Below are positions 8,958 through 17,088 of a stretch of 64,000 nucleotides of DNA, piece after piece. The stretch is from RPQJ01 sp963793005 (GTDB lineage: Bacteria > Pseudomonadota > Gammaproteobacteria > Steroidobacterales > Steroidobacteraceae): contig CAWBYP010000002.1 in assembly GCA_963793005.1 (NCBI GenBank), positions 1,054,001 through 1,118,000 on the forward strand, given 5' to 3'. Made by a program: the position numbers and the translations under genes. The notes under the pieces are model-generated. The model saw only the letters and a list, made by a program, of their open reading frames with translations, was not told the DNA's origin and did not search any database. Every line of letters begins with the position of its first letter. Position 1 is the stretch's first letter.

Positions 8958-9553
8958 TCGTCGGCGCCTCCAAGGGTCAGACCGGGCACGGTACCAAGCA
9001 GTTCCCAGGTCTCGCAGAGCGGCAGGCCCATGACGCCTGAATAGCTGCCGGCGAGGTGCCGCACGAAGATCGCCGCCCGGCCCTGTATCGCGTAGCCACC
9101 CGCCTTGTCGCAGGGCTCGCCGGTCCGCCAGTACCAGTCCAGCTCGGCCGCCGAGATTTCGCGCATGCTCACCTGGCTGGTGCTCACCCGGGCGGCTGAG
9201 CCGGATGCGTGCAGCACAGCCACCGCAGTGTGCACCTGGTGCGTGCGGCCGGACAGCCTCGACAGCATCGCCACCGCTTCGTCGCGGCCCGCAGGCTTGC
9301 CGAACACCGCGCCGTCGAGTGCCACCGTCGTGTCGGCAGCCAGTACCGGGGCGCGCTGCGCGGGCTCGAGACTCGACCAGAGCAGCTGCGCCTTTGCCTG
9401 TGCCAGCCGCAGCACATAGGCGGCCGGGTCTTCGCCCGGAAACCGCGACTCGTCGATATCGACCGGGCGCACCACGTGCACCACGCCTGCCTGCCGCAGC
9501 AGTTCACTGCGGCGCGGCGACGCCGAGGCCAGCAGGATGGTGGCACGACCCAT
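8954..9553 (-). CDS. maf: Maf family nucleoside triphosphate pyrophosphatase (dTTP/UTP type, YhdE-like)
   Basis: A 199-residue house-cleaning pyrophosphatase that hydrolyses non-canonical or excess nucleotides (dTTP, UTP and modified forms in the YhdE branch) to monophosphates. Visible Maf motifs are LLASASPRRSELL at residues 7-19, ADTTVALDG at 73-81 with the catalytic Asp, GKPAGRDEA, and GGYAIQGRAA near the C-terminus. The presence of rng immediately downstream supports the YhdE (septum-associated) branch over YceF. It overlaps rng by four bases and starts five bases after the OsmC gene. Confidence 0.94.
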   Translation of the reverse strand: MGRATILLASASPRRSELLRQAGVVHVVRPVDIDESRFPGEDPAAYVLRLAQAKAQLLWSSLEPAQRAPVLAADTTVALDGAVFGKPAGRDEAVAMLSRLSGRTHQVHTAVAVLHASGSAARVSTSQVSMREISAAELDWYWRTGEPCDKAGGYAIQGRAAIFVRHLAGSYSGVMGLPLCETWELLGTVPGLTLGGADE

Positions 9554-9558
9554 CGGAG

Positions 9559-9993
9559 TCAGGCCACGGAGACCGTCGCCACGAGGCGCCGCTCGGCCAC
9601 CAGCGAATTGCTGATGAGGCAGAGGTGCTCGGCTCTTTCCATGGCCTTCGCGGCCTTGTCGCGGTCCGTGCCCTCGGGAACCTCGAGCGCCGCCTCGACC
9701 ACGATCTCGGTGAAGCGCGACTTACCCTCGACGCGGTCGAGAGTTCCTCGTACTTCGCAACTCAACGACGTCCACGAGAGCTTCGCGGCGCGAGCGACGC
9801 CACGAAAGCTGAGCAGGAAACAGTCGGCCACGGCTGCGCACAACAGTGTCTCCGGGGACCAGCGGTCGCCGGGGCCATCGAACTCGGCCGGCGGCGCGGT
9901 CACGATCTGCGGCAAACCGCCCGAGGACACCGGCACGTCACCCTCGGGGGCAGCAGCGGCCTGGACTACGTAGTGATGGGGGTAGGCATGCAT
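9559..9993 (-). CDS. OsmC/Ohr-family thiol peroxidase-like protein
   Basis: A 144-residue OsmC-fold protein. The two redox cysteines typical of the family are present: one in the helix SPETLLCAAVADCFLLSF (residue 51 or 58; the family cysteine is the one before FLLSF) and one in EHLCLISNSL near the C-terminus. OsmC-like proteins reduce organic hydroperoxides. Precise substrate and branch (OsmC, Ohr or YhfA-like) cannot be set from sequence reading. It sits between rlmH and maf, an unusual insertion into an otherwise standard order. The upstream 113-base spacer has a weak promoter-like pair (TGGACA, 18 bases, TGAATT on the minus strand near 10025-10055). Confidence 0.88.
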   Translation of the reverse strand: MHAYPHHYVVQAAAAPEGDVPVSSGGLPQIVTAPPAEFDGPGDRWSPETLLCAAVADCFLLSFRGVARAAKLSWTSLSCEVRGTLDRVEGKSRFTEIVVEAALEVPEGTDRDKAAKAMERAEHLCLISNSLVAERRLVATVSVA

Positions 9994-10106
9994 CGGGGTG
10001 CTCCGGGAGGTCCGCAGTGGACCGTGAATTCAAACCCGGGGCGCCGGTGTTGTCCACCGGGCAATCCACAGTCCTGCGCGGCCGGCAACCCGGCCGGGTC
10101 GACGCG

Positions 10107-10574
10107 TCAGGCGCGGTGGTAGGGCAGGCCCTTGATGACGCTGACGGCGCGGTACAGGGCTTCGGCGACGACGACCCGGGCCAGGCCATGAGGAAGCGTC
10201 AGGGCCGACAGTGACCAGTGAAGCCCGGCCTTCGAATCCACCCCGGGCGACAGCCCGTCCGGCCCGCCGATGCAGAACGCAAGCGGCCGCCCGTCCCGTG
10301 CCTGTCCCTCGAGCCAGCGAGCGAGCCCGACTGTATCGAGCGGGCGACCAACCACCTGCAGCGCGACGATCTGCGCTCTCTCGCCGGTCGCCGCGAGCAT
10401 CCTCGACCCCTCGGTCTCCACTGCCTTCGCGACCCCGCCACGGCCGCGCTGCCCGAGCGGGATCTCGACGATCTCCAGCCGATAGTCACCACGCAGGCGT
10501 GAAGCGTAGTCGGCGAAGCCCGCGTCCACCCAGGCCGGCATGCGCGTGCCCGCGGCAATCACCCTCATCAGCAT
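10107..10574 (-). CDS. rlmH: 23S rRNA (pseudouridine1915-N3)-methyltransferase RlmH
   Basis: RlmH is the small SPOUT-fold methyltransferase that N3-methylates pseudouridine 1915 in helix 69 of 23S rRNA. From ATG 10574 the protein is 155 residues, the E. coli length, and its start MLMRVIAAGTRMPAWV aligns residue for residue. An ATG two codons later is possible. SPOUT-knot motifs are visible: LAFCIGGPDGL (SAM loop) and the C-terminal SALTLPHGLARVVVAE ... LPYHRA, whose last residues reach the active site. The gene follows rsfS by 13 bases, the widespread rsfS-rlmH pairing. Confidence 0.96.
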   Translation of the reverse strand: MLMRVIAAGTRMPAWVDAGFADYASRLRGDYRLEIVEIPLGQRGRGGVAKAVETEGSRMLAATGERAQIVALQVVGRPLDTVGLARWLEGQARDGRPLAFCIGGPDGLSPGVDSKAGLHWSLSALTLPHGLARVVVAEALYRAVSVIKGLPYHRA

Positions 10575-10587
10575 GCCCAGAACCCCG

Positions 10588-11127
10588 TCAGGCGGTCGCG
10601 CCGCCGGTCTCCCAGAGTTTCTCGAGCGCGTAGAACTGCCGCGTTCGCGGCAGCATGACGTGCAGCACGACATCGTGCAGGTCGACCAGGACCCACTCGC
10701 CGTCGCTCTCGCCTTCCATGCCATAAGGCCGGAAACCCGCCTCCTTGCAGCGCTGGACCACCCGGTCGGCGATCGACTTCACGTGACGGTCCGAGGTGCC
10801 GCTTGCGACGACCATGGTGTCGGTGAAATCGGTGAGCCCACGAACGTCGAGCGCCTTCACGTCGATCGCCTTCATGTCCGCGAGGGCGTGCAGCACGATT
10901 TCCTGCAAGGTGGGTTGCGCAGGCTTTTTCAGGACCTTTTTAGTGACTGTCGTCGCGGTCTTCTTCGCGGACTTGTTGGCGCTCTTCCTGGCAGTCCTGC
11001 TGGCAGCCGGCTTTGCGGTCTTCTTCGCCGCTGGCGTGGCCGCTCCGCGCGTTCCACGCCTTGCAGGGCCCGGTGTGGCGCCCGCTGACTTCGAAGTTGC
11101 TCGCGTTTTCGCTCGCTTCACTGCCAT
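10588..11127 (-). CDS. rsfS: ribosomal silencing factor RsfS with long basic N-terminal extension
   Basis: RsfS (Iojap/YbeB) binds L14 on the large subunit and blocks subunit joining in starvation. The conserved domain covers about residues 73-175 (LQEIVLHALADMKAIDVKALDV, split as LQEIVLHAL and KAIDVKALDVRG; DFTDTMVVASGTSDRHVKSI; WVLVDLHDVVLHVM; FYALEKLW). The start ATG at 11127 has a good Shine-Dalgarno (GAGGTGAGC). This gives 179 residues against roughly 105-120 usual. The extra first ~72 residues are Ala/Lys/Thr-rich, with 14 Lys and 7 Arg and no acidic residue before position 76, like histone-H1-type tails (see findings). It follows nadD by two bases. Confidence 0.95.
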   Translation of the reverse strand: MAVKRAKTRATSKSAGATPGPARRGTRGAATPAAKKTAKPAASRTARKSANKSAKKTATTVTKKVLKKPAQPTLQEIVLHALADMKAIDVKALDVRGLTDFTDTMVVASGTSDRHVKSIADRVVQRCKEAGFRPYGMEGESDGEWVLVDLHDVVLHVMLPRTRQFYALEKLWETGGATA

Positions 11128-11129
11128 GC

Positions 11130-11777
11130 TCACCTCGTGGCTTGTTGGGAATAACAACCGGTCTCGCGGATGATCTCGCACACCGCGTCGGGGACCAGGT
11201 ACCTCGGATCGCGACCGCTCACGATGATGTTCCGCAGGTCCGTGGAAGAAATCTCGAGCTGTGTGACGGGGTGCACCAAAACGCTCCCGGCCGCGGCCTG
11301 CCTCAGGTCCGCGACGTGGTCCGTGCCGCGCTCGGAGAGCAGCTGGCCAAGCGCACCCTCGGTCGGCGCGCGCCAGCCCGGGCGATGCGCCACGGCGACA
11401 TGCGCGAGCCTGAGGATGTCGCGCCACTGGTGCCAGCGGTCCATCCCAAGGAAAGCGTCCATGCCGACGACCAGGCAGACCGGCCGCCGCGGGAACTCTG
11501 CGCGCAGTTCCGCCAGTGTCGTCACGGTGTACGAGGGCCCGTCGCGCCTGACCTCGCGATCGTCTGCCTTGAAGCCCGGTTGACCGGCGATCGCCGCACG
11601 CACCATCGCAAGGCGCAGGCTGGCCGCCGCAAGCGGCGAATCACGATGAGGAGGGTCCCCTGCCGGCACGAAGCGCAGTTCCTCGAGTTCGAGCACCTGC
11701 ATCAGCTCGAACGCCGTGCGCAGGTGACCGAAATGGATCGGGTCGAACGTTCCGCCGAAGATGCCGATCGGGCTCAT
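11130..11777 (-). CDS. nadD: nicotinate-mononucleotide adenylyltransferase
   Basis: NadD transfers AMP to nicotinate mononucleotide to make deamido-NAD, the penultimate step of NAD synthesis. The 215-residue protein has the nucleotidyltransferase signature GIFGGTFDPIHFGHLRTA at the N-terminus and the C-terminal ISSTDLRNIIVSG motif that binds ATP. The start ATG at 11777 overlaps the holA stop by four bases; the open frame further upstream is non-homologous. Its order holA-nadD-rsfS-rlmH is standard in gammaproteobacteria. Confidence 0.97.
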   Translation of the reverse strand: MSPIGIFGGTFDPIHFGHLRTAFELMQVLELEELRFVPAGDPPHRDSPLAAASLRLAMVRAAIAGQPGFKADDREVRRDGPSYTVTTLAELRAEFPRRPVCLVVGMDAFLGMDRWHQWRDILRLAHVAVAHRPGWRAPTEGALGQLLSERGTDHVADLRQAAAGSVLVHPVTQLEISSTDLRNIIVSGRDPRYLVPDAVCEIIRETGCYSQQATR

Positions 11778-12784
11778 GCGGCCAGCTTCAAGCCGGCAAT
11801 CCTGGCGACCAGGCCTTCGATCTCGACCCAGGCGTCGCCGCGCAGGCTGCCCTTGGCGACCCTGTCGGCGCGCGCCGCCGCGACCAGCAGCGAGTCGATT
11901 GCCGGCCGGTCGAACCGGCCGAGCGCCGCGCGCAGCGGGCCCTGTCGATTCGACCACACCTGCTCGACCCGAAAAGCGCCATCCACCGATCGTTCCCGCG
12001 TCAGGCGCTGCGTCACTCTCGAGAGCGCGCGCAGGTCGTTCACCAGTGCCCAGAGCACCAGCGGCGGCTCCCGCCCTTCGGCGCGCAGGCCGGCGAGGAT
12101 CCGCAGCGCCCGCTCCGGCTGTCCCGCGAACGCAGCAGCGGACAACTCGAATACGTCGTAGCGGGCACTGTCGGCGACCAGGCGCGCGACATCCTCGGCA
12201 CCGAGTGTCGCGCCCGGCATCAGCAACGCAATGCGCTCGACGTCCTGCTGGGCGGCGAGCAGGTTGCCCTCGACCCTGTCGGCCAGCACCTGGGCAGCGA
12301 CCGGGTCGATCCCCACGCCATGGCGGCCGAGCCGCTCGCGTATCCACGCCGGCAATGCACCGCGCTCCAACGGCTGCGTGACTACGAGCACCCCGCCCTG
12401 CTCGAAGGCCTTGACCCAGGCGGCGCCCAGTGGCTTGCGGTCGAGTTCGCCCACCACCAGGAGCACCGTGTCGACAGGCGGATCTGCCGCCAGGCCGGCA
12501 AGTGCGCGTTGCGCTACGGCATCCGGCGTGGCGTTGAACTTCAGCTCGATCAATCGCCGCGTCGCGAACAGCGACAGGTTGGCCGAGTCGCGCAGCAGTT
12601 CGTCCCAGTCGAAGCCGCGCTCGATGAAGTGGACCTCGCGGTCCGCGTAACCAGCGGCGCGTGCGGCCTGTCGGATGGCGGTGGCGGCCTCCGCAATCAG
12701 CAGCGGTTCGGCTCCGGTGACGAGGTATGCGCTGCGCATCCCGCGGCCGAGGCCCGCCTGCAGGGCGTCGGGACTCGTCCTCAC
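11774..12784 (-). CDS. holA: DNA polymerase III subunit delta
   Basis: HolA is the delta subunit of the clamp loader; it opens the beta clamp. The protein is 336 residues if begun at GTG 12784. I chose this start because RTSPDALQAGLGRGMRSAYL followed by VTGAEPLL aligns with the usual N-terminus of HolA, whereas the longer frame upstream is non-homologous. Family features are SANLSLFATRRLIELKF, the HolA-type LVVGELDRKPLGAAWVKAF segment, and the C-terminal collar helices. No acidic/glycine P-loop is expected, as delta has lost ATPase motifs. It is the first gene of the holA-nadD-rsfS-rlmH unit and has a good promoter 70-100 bases upstream. Confidence 0.95.
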   Translation of the reverse strand: MRTSPDALQAGLGRGMRSAYLVTGAEPLLIAEAATAIRQAARAAGYADREVHFIERGFDWDELLRDSANLSLFATRRLIELKFNATPDAVAQRALAGLAADPPVDTVLLVVGELDRKPLGAAWVKAFEQGGVLVVTQPLERGALPAWIRERLGRHGVGIDPVAAQVLADRVEGNLLAAQQDVERIALLMPGATLGAEDVARLVADSARYDVFELSAAAFAGQPERALRILAGLRAEGREPPLVLWALVNDLRALSRVTQRLTRERSVDGAFRVEQVWSNRQGPLRAALGRFDRPAIDSLLVAAARADRVAKGSLRGDAWVEIEGLVARIAGLKLAA

Positions 12785-12854
12785 TGCCCGGGGATACTCA
12801 TGCGCACGCCACGGGGGCGGCGCGACCTGGGGAATGATTCGGCATCTGGTCCCG

Positions 12855-12883
12855 ATTATGCAGGCTTGCCGGCGGCGTGCCAA
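12855..12883 (-). promoter_or_regulatory. sigma70-type promoter for holA-nadD-rsfS-rlmH
   Basis: On the minus strand, TTGGCA (12883-12878) and CATAAT (12860-12855) are separated by exactly 17 bases. This places transcription start about 65 bases before the holA GTG. The 185-base holA-pip spacer otherwise holds only GC-rich sequence and the pip start region. Confidence 0.65.
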
Positions 12884-12957
12884 CGGCGTGCCAGCCGCCG
12901 GCGCTGGCCGGGCGGGCGGCGGATCGCGGGGCCGCGCCACTGGCCCCGCGCCAAGGC

Positions 12958-12963
12958 TAGAAT
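12958..12963 (+). promoter_or_regulatory. candidate -10 element of a leaderless pip transcript
   Basis: TAGAAT ends six bases before the pip ATG (12970), so a normal transcription start would fall on or next to the A of the ATG. No Shine-Dalgarno is visible in GGCTAGAATCGACAA. No convincing -35 is found 17 bases upstream, which weakens the call. Confidence 0.4.
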
Positions 12964-12969
12964 CGACAA

Positions 12970-14007
12970 ATGAAACACCAGCATACGGCCCCGGCGCGGC
13001 GTGCCGCCTACCCGCCCATCGAGCCCTACCGCAGCGGTTGGCTGCGCGTATCGCCCATTCACGAGATCTACTGGGAGGAATCCGGCAACCCGCGAGGCAA
13101 GCCCGCGGTGTTCGTCCACGGCGGCCCGGGCGCGGGCGCAGGCCCGAGTTCCAGGCGCTTCTTCGACCCCAGGCGATACCGTATCGTCCTCTTCGACCAG
13201 CGCGGCGCCGGGCGCAGCCGGCCGCACGCAAACCTCGTGGACAACACGACCTGGGACCTCGTCGCTGACATGGAGCGACTGCGCGAGTTTCTCGGCATCG
13301 AGCGCTGGCTGGTGTTCGGCGGTTCCTGGGGCTCGACGCTGGCGCTCGCCTATTCTCAGTCGTACCCCGCGCGTGTCAGTGAACTGGTGCTGCGCGGCAT
13401 CTTCATGCTTCGCAAGTGGGAGATCGACTGGTTCTACCAGGACGGTGCGGGCGCGATCTACCCGGACCGCTGGCAGGACTACATAGCCGCGATCCCGCGG
13501 CGCGAGCGCGGCGACATGGTCGGCGCCTACTACCGCAGGCTCACGAGCCCGAATCGCGCGACGCGGGTTCGGGCCGCGCGCGCCTGGGCAATCTGGGAGG
13601 CCGCGACCAGCCACCTATATGTCGACGAGTCGAACATCGAGCACTGGGGCGAGGAGGACTTCGCGGTCGCCGTCGCGCGCATCGAGTGCCATTACTTCAT
13701 CAACAAGGGCTTCATGCGTCGCGAGGACCAGCTGCTGCGCGGGGTGAACAGGATCCGGCATATACCGGCCGTAATCGTCCAGGGACGCTACGACATCGTC
13801 TGCCCGATCCGCACTGCCTGGGACCTGCACCTGCGCTGGCCGGAGGCTGACTTCCGCGTCGTCCCCGACGCCGGCCACTCGGCGCTGGAGCCCGGCAACA
13901 CACACGAACTGGTGAGCGCTACCGATCGTTTCGCGCGCGCTAGAGCGAAGCCAGCCGCCGCACCACGAGGTCGGCGAGGTCGCGCGCGAGCGCCTCGCGC
14001 AGGATAG
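12970..14007 (+). CDS. pip: proline iminopeptidase
   Basis: An alpha/beta hydrolase of peptidase family S33 that removes N-terminal proline from peptides. The 345-residue protein carries the oxyanion HGGPG motif at residues 50-54, DQRGAGRS at 76-83, and the nucleophile Ser119 in GGSWGS. The acid is in GRYDIVCP and the catalytic histidine in PDAGHSALEPG near the end. The usual Pip pattern FDPRRYRIVLFDQRGAGRS is present. It is the only plus-strand gene between 0.9 and 25 kb, standing between holA and lptE. Its last 68 bases run antisense into the 3' end of lptE, adding an Arg/Ala-rich tail that is probably not functional. Confidence 0.95.
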   Translation: MKHQHTAPARRAAYPPIEPYRSGWLRVSPIHEIYWEESGNPRGKPAVFVHGGPGAGAGPSSRRFFDPRRYRIVLFDQRGAGRSRPHANLVDNTTWDLVADMERLREFLGIERWLVFGGSWGSTLALAYSQSYPARVSELVLRGIFMLRKWEIDWFYQDGAGAIYPDRWQDYIAAIPRRERGDMVGAYYRRLTSPNRATRVRAARAWAIWEAATSHLYVDESNIEHWGEEDFAVAVARIECHYFINKGFMRREDQLLRGVNRIRHIPAVIVQGRYDIVCPIRTAWDLHLRWPEADFRVVPDAGHSALEPGNTHELVSATDRFARARAKPAAAPRGRRGRARAPRAG

Positions 14008-14428
14008 CTTCCTCGCGGTCCTTGGCGAGCAGGTCGGGCTCACTGAAGCTGTAGCTGCGGCTCAACTCGATTTCCTGCGGCTCGACCTCCTTCTGGTCGC
14101 CCCGCTCGATGGAATAGCCAACAATGTAATAGACCTGGTATTCCTGTGGCGTATTGCGCGCGCTGACCGAGAGCACGCGCCGGCCTGTCCGGTCCTGCGC
14201 GACGCGGATCACCGCATCCGCCACCGACGCCGAAGTGGCCCGCGCCGCACCCGCGGCATCGAGCGCGCGGCCGAGCTCTACCGCGAAAGGCGAAAGCTCG
14301 TCGCTGGTGGCGACGTAGACCGTCTTCACATCCGCCGGCAACGACACTGCACCCTTGAGGTGGAAGCCGCAGCCGGCTAGCAGCAGCACCAGGAACCCGA
14401 GGATGATGCCTGAGCGAGTCACGGTCAC
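13940..14428 (-). CDS. lptE: LPS-assembly lipoprotein LptE
   Basis: LptE is the outer-membrane lipoprotein that plugs the LptD barrel during lipopolysaccharide insertion. The 162-residue precursor has a signal peptide and lipobox LLAGC followed by GFHLKGAVSLP, the characteristic start of mature LptE (GFxLRG). The domain continues with RRVLSVSARNTPQEYQVYY and the helix RSYSFSEPDLLAKDREEAI. It overlaps leuS by four bases, as is usual (leuS-lptE), but holA does not follow directly here because pip intervenes on the other strand. Confidence 0.95.
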   Translation of the reverse strand: MTVTRSGIILGFLVLLLAGCGFHLKGAVSLPADVKTVYVATSDELSPFAVELGRALDAAGAARATSASVADAVIRVAQDRTGRRVLSVSARNTPQEYQVYYIVGYSIERGDQKEVEPQEIELSRSYSFSEPDLLAKDREEAILREALARDLADLVVRRLASL

Positions 14429-17010
14429 ACCACTACGTTGGCCAGCTTGCCGGGCACGTAGACGAACTTGCGCACCGGCCTGCCTTCCATGAAACGCTGC
14501 ACGTTGGCGTCCGCCAGCGCCGCCTCGCGCACCGTGCCCTCGCTGGCATCGGTCGGGACCGTCACCCGGCCGCGCAGCTTGCCGTTGACCTGCACGACGA
14601 CCTCGACCGAATTGCGCTCGAGTGCGCGCGGGTCAACCTCCGGCCAGCGTTCGTCGACCGCGGCACCCGCGTGACCGAGTTCGCGCCACAGCGCATGGCA
14701 GGCGTGCGGAACCACCGGTGAGAGCCCGAGCACCACGATCGCGAGCGCCTCCTGCATGACCGCGCGGCCCTGCGGCGAGCTGTCGTCGAAACGAGCCAGC
14801 GAATTCATCAGTTCCATGACCGCAGCGATCGCGGTGTTGAAGGTGCGGCGGCGGCCGATGTCGTTGGTGACCTTCGCGAGCGTCTCGTGCACCTGGCGAC
14901 GCATGTCGCGCTGCGCGCCAGACAGTGCCTCGACCTCGAGTGCCGGTGCCACGCCTGCCGCGACGTGCTGGTAGACGGCCTTCCACAGGCGCTTCATGAA
15001 GCGGAATGCGCCTTCCACGCCTTCGTCGGACCACTCGAGCGACTGTTCCGGCGGCGCGGCGAACATCATGAAGAGCCGTGCGGTGTCGGCGCCGTAGCGC
15101 TCCACGAGCGCCTGCGGGTCGACGCCGTTGCCCTTGGACTTCGACATCGTGCCGATGCCGCCGGACTCCACGGGCTGGCCGTCCTCGCGCAGCACGGCCC
15201 CGATCCTCGCGCCCTTCTCGTCGACCAGCACGTCCACGTCCGCCGGGTTGTAGTAGACGATGCGCCCGGAAGCTGGCTTGCGGAAGTAGATCTCGTTCAA
15301 CACCATGCCCTGCGTCAGCAGGTTGGTGAAGGGTTCCGCGACCCCGGTGAGGCCGATGTCGCGCATCACTCGCGTCCAGAAACGCGAGTAGAGCAGGTGC
15401 AGGATCGCGTGCTCGATGCCGCCGATGTACTGGTCCACCGGCATCCAGTAGGCCGCGCGCTGATCGATCATCGCCGCGTCATTGCCGGCGCTCGCGAAGC
15501 GGAAGTAGTACCAGGACGAGTCCACGAACGTATCCATCGTGTCCGTCTCGCGCCTGGCCGGCCTGCCGCAGCCGGGGCAGTCGCAGGCGAGGAACGATTC
15601 GTCGCGGTTGAGCGGATTGCCGCTGCCGTCGGGTACGCGGTCCTCAGGCAGCACCACGGGCAACTGCTCGTCGGGCACCGGGACGTCACCGCAGGTTTCG
15701 CAGTGGATCAGCGGGATCGGGCAGCCCCAGTAGCGCTGGCGCGAGATGCCCCAGTCCCGCAGCCGCCAGTTCACGCGACGGCGGCCACGGCCGTTCGACT
15801 CGAATGACTTCGCGATCGCGTCGAACGCCTCGTCGAAGTCCAGGCCGTCGAAGCGGCCGGAGTTGATCAGGCGACCGTGCTCCAGGTACGCGCCGGCGTC
15901 CATGTCGACCAGGCTGCCGTCCTCGGGCTGGATCACCTGGTGTATGTCGAGGCCATAGCGGCGCGCGAACTCCCAGTCGCGCTGGTCGTGCGCGGGCACC
16001 GCCATCACGGCGCCGGTGCCGTAACCCATCAGCACGAAATTGGCGACCCAGACCGGGATGCGCGCGCCGGTGAACGGATGGATCGCGTGGACGCCGGTCG
16101 GCATGCCGCGCTTTTCCATGGTCTCGAGCGCCGCCTCGGTGACACTGCTGCGCTGGCATTCTGCAAGGAAGGCCTGCAGCTCCGGGTTGCCGTGCGCGGC
16201 GCGCTGAGCGAGCGGGTGCTCGGCAGCCACCGCCATGTAGGTGACGCCGTAAAGAGTGTCCGGGCGCGTCGTGTAGATCCGCAGCGGCTCGTCGCCGCCC
16301 TCCACGTCGAACTCGAGCTCGAGACCCTCGGAACGGCCGATCCAGTTCGCCTGCATCAGCTTCACGCGTTCCGGCCAGCCGGGCAGCGTCTCGAGCGCGC
16401 CGAGCAGTTCCTCGGCGTAGCCGGTGATGCGCAGGTAGTACATCGGGATCTCACGCTTCTCGACCAGCGCGCCGGTGCGCCATCCGCGCCCGTCGATCAC
16501 CTGTTCGTTCGCGAGGACCGTCTTGTCCACGGGATCCCAGTTGACCGTCCCGGTCTTGCGGTAGGCGATGCCCTTCTCGAGCATGCGCAGGAACAGCCAC
16601 TGGTTCCAGCGGTAGTAGTCCGGCTGGCAGGTCGCGAGCTCGCGATCCCAGTCGATTCCGAAGCCAAGCGACTTCAACTGCCGCTTCATGTACGCGATGT
16701 TGTCGTAGGTCCACTTCGCGGGCGGCACGCCATGCGCCATCGCGGCGTTCTCGGCCGGCAGTCCGAACGCGTCCCAGCCCATGGGCTGCAGGACGTTGTA
16801 TCCCTGCATGCGCATGTAGCGCGTCAGCACGTCACCTATGGTGTAGTTGCGCACGTGCCCCATGTGCAGCCGTCCGCTGGGGTACGGGAACATGCACAGG
16901 CAGTAGTACTTGGGCCGCTCCGGGTCCTCGACCACGGAAAACGTCCGCTGCCCGTCCCACCAGGCCTGGGCGAGCGACTCGACGGTAGCGGGCTCGTAGC
17001 GTTCTTGCAT
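14425..17010 (-). CDS. leuS: leucyl-tRNA synthetase
   Basis: LeuRS charges tRNA-Leu. The start ATG at 17010 gives 861 residues and MQERYEPATVESLAQ, aligned with E. coli MQEQYRPEEIES; an upstream in-frame ATG at 17049 is less likely. Class I signatures are PYPSGRLHMGHVRNY (HIGH-type, residues 49-52) and GTMSKSKGNG (KMSKS). The CP1 editing domain shows TTRPDTLYG and YGTGAVMAVPAHD, so hydrolytic proofreading is intact. A zinc-type cysteine cluster (CETCGDVP ... CDCPGCGRPA) is also visible. The 78-base upstream spacer contains a weak TATCCT element. Confidence 0.98.
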   Translation of the reverse strand: MQERYEPATVESLAQAWWDGQRTFSVVEDPERPKYYCLCMFPYPSGRLHMGHVRNYTIGDVLTRYMRMQGYNVLQPMGWDAFGLPAENAAMAHGVPPAKWTYDNIAYMKRQLKSLGFGIDWDRELATCQPDYYRWNQWLFLRMLEKGIAYRKTGTVNWDPVDKTVLANEQVIDGRGWRTGALVEKREIPMYYLRITGYAEELLGALETLPGWPERVKLMQANWIGRSEGLELEFDVEGGDEPLRIYTTRPDTLYGVTYMAVAAEHPLAQRAAHGNPELQAFLAECQRSSVTEAALETMEKRGMPTGVHAIHPFTGARIPVWVANFVLMGYGTGAVMAVPAHDQRDWEFARRYGLDIHQVIQPEDGSLVDMDAGAYLEHGRLINSGRFDGLDFDEAFDAIAKSFESNGRGRRRVNWRLRDWGISRQRYWGCPIPLIHCETCGDVPVPDEQLPVVLPEDRVPDGSGNPLNRDESFLACDCPGCGRPARRETDTMDTFVDSSWYYFRFASAGNDAAMIDQRAAYWMPVDQYIGGIEHAILHLLYSRFWTRVMRDIGLTGVAEPFTNLLTQGMVLNEIYFRKPASGRIVYYNPADVDVLVDEKGARIGAVLREDGQPVESGGIGTMSKSKGNGVDPQALVERYGADTARLFMMFAAPPEQSLEWSDEGVEGAFRFMKRLWKAVYQHVAAGVAPALEVEALSGAQRDMRRQVHETLAKVTNDIGRRRTFNTAIAAVMELMNSLARFDDSSPQGRAVMQEALAIVVLGLSPVVPHACHALWRELGHAGAAVDERWPEVDPRALERNSVEVVVQVNGKLRGRVTVPTDASEGTVREAALADANVQRFMEGRPVRKFVYVPGKLANVVV

Positions 17011-17088
17011 GTCGGCGGGCGGGGAAAGGGCGCGAAACCGGATCGCCAAGGATACCAGAGCAGCGGCCGGACCCGCCTCGCCAGCCGC

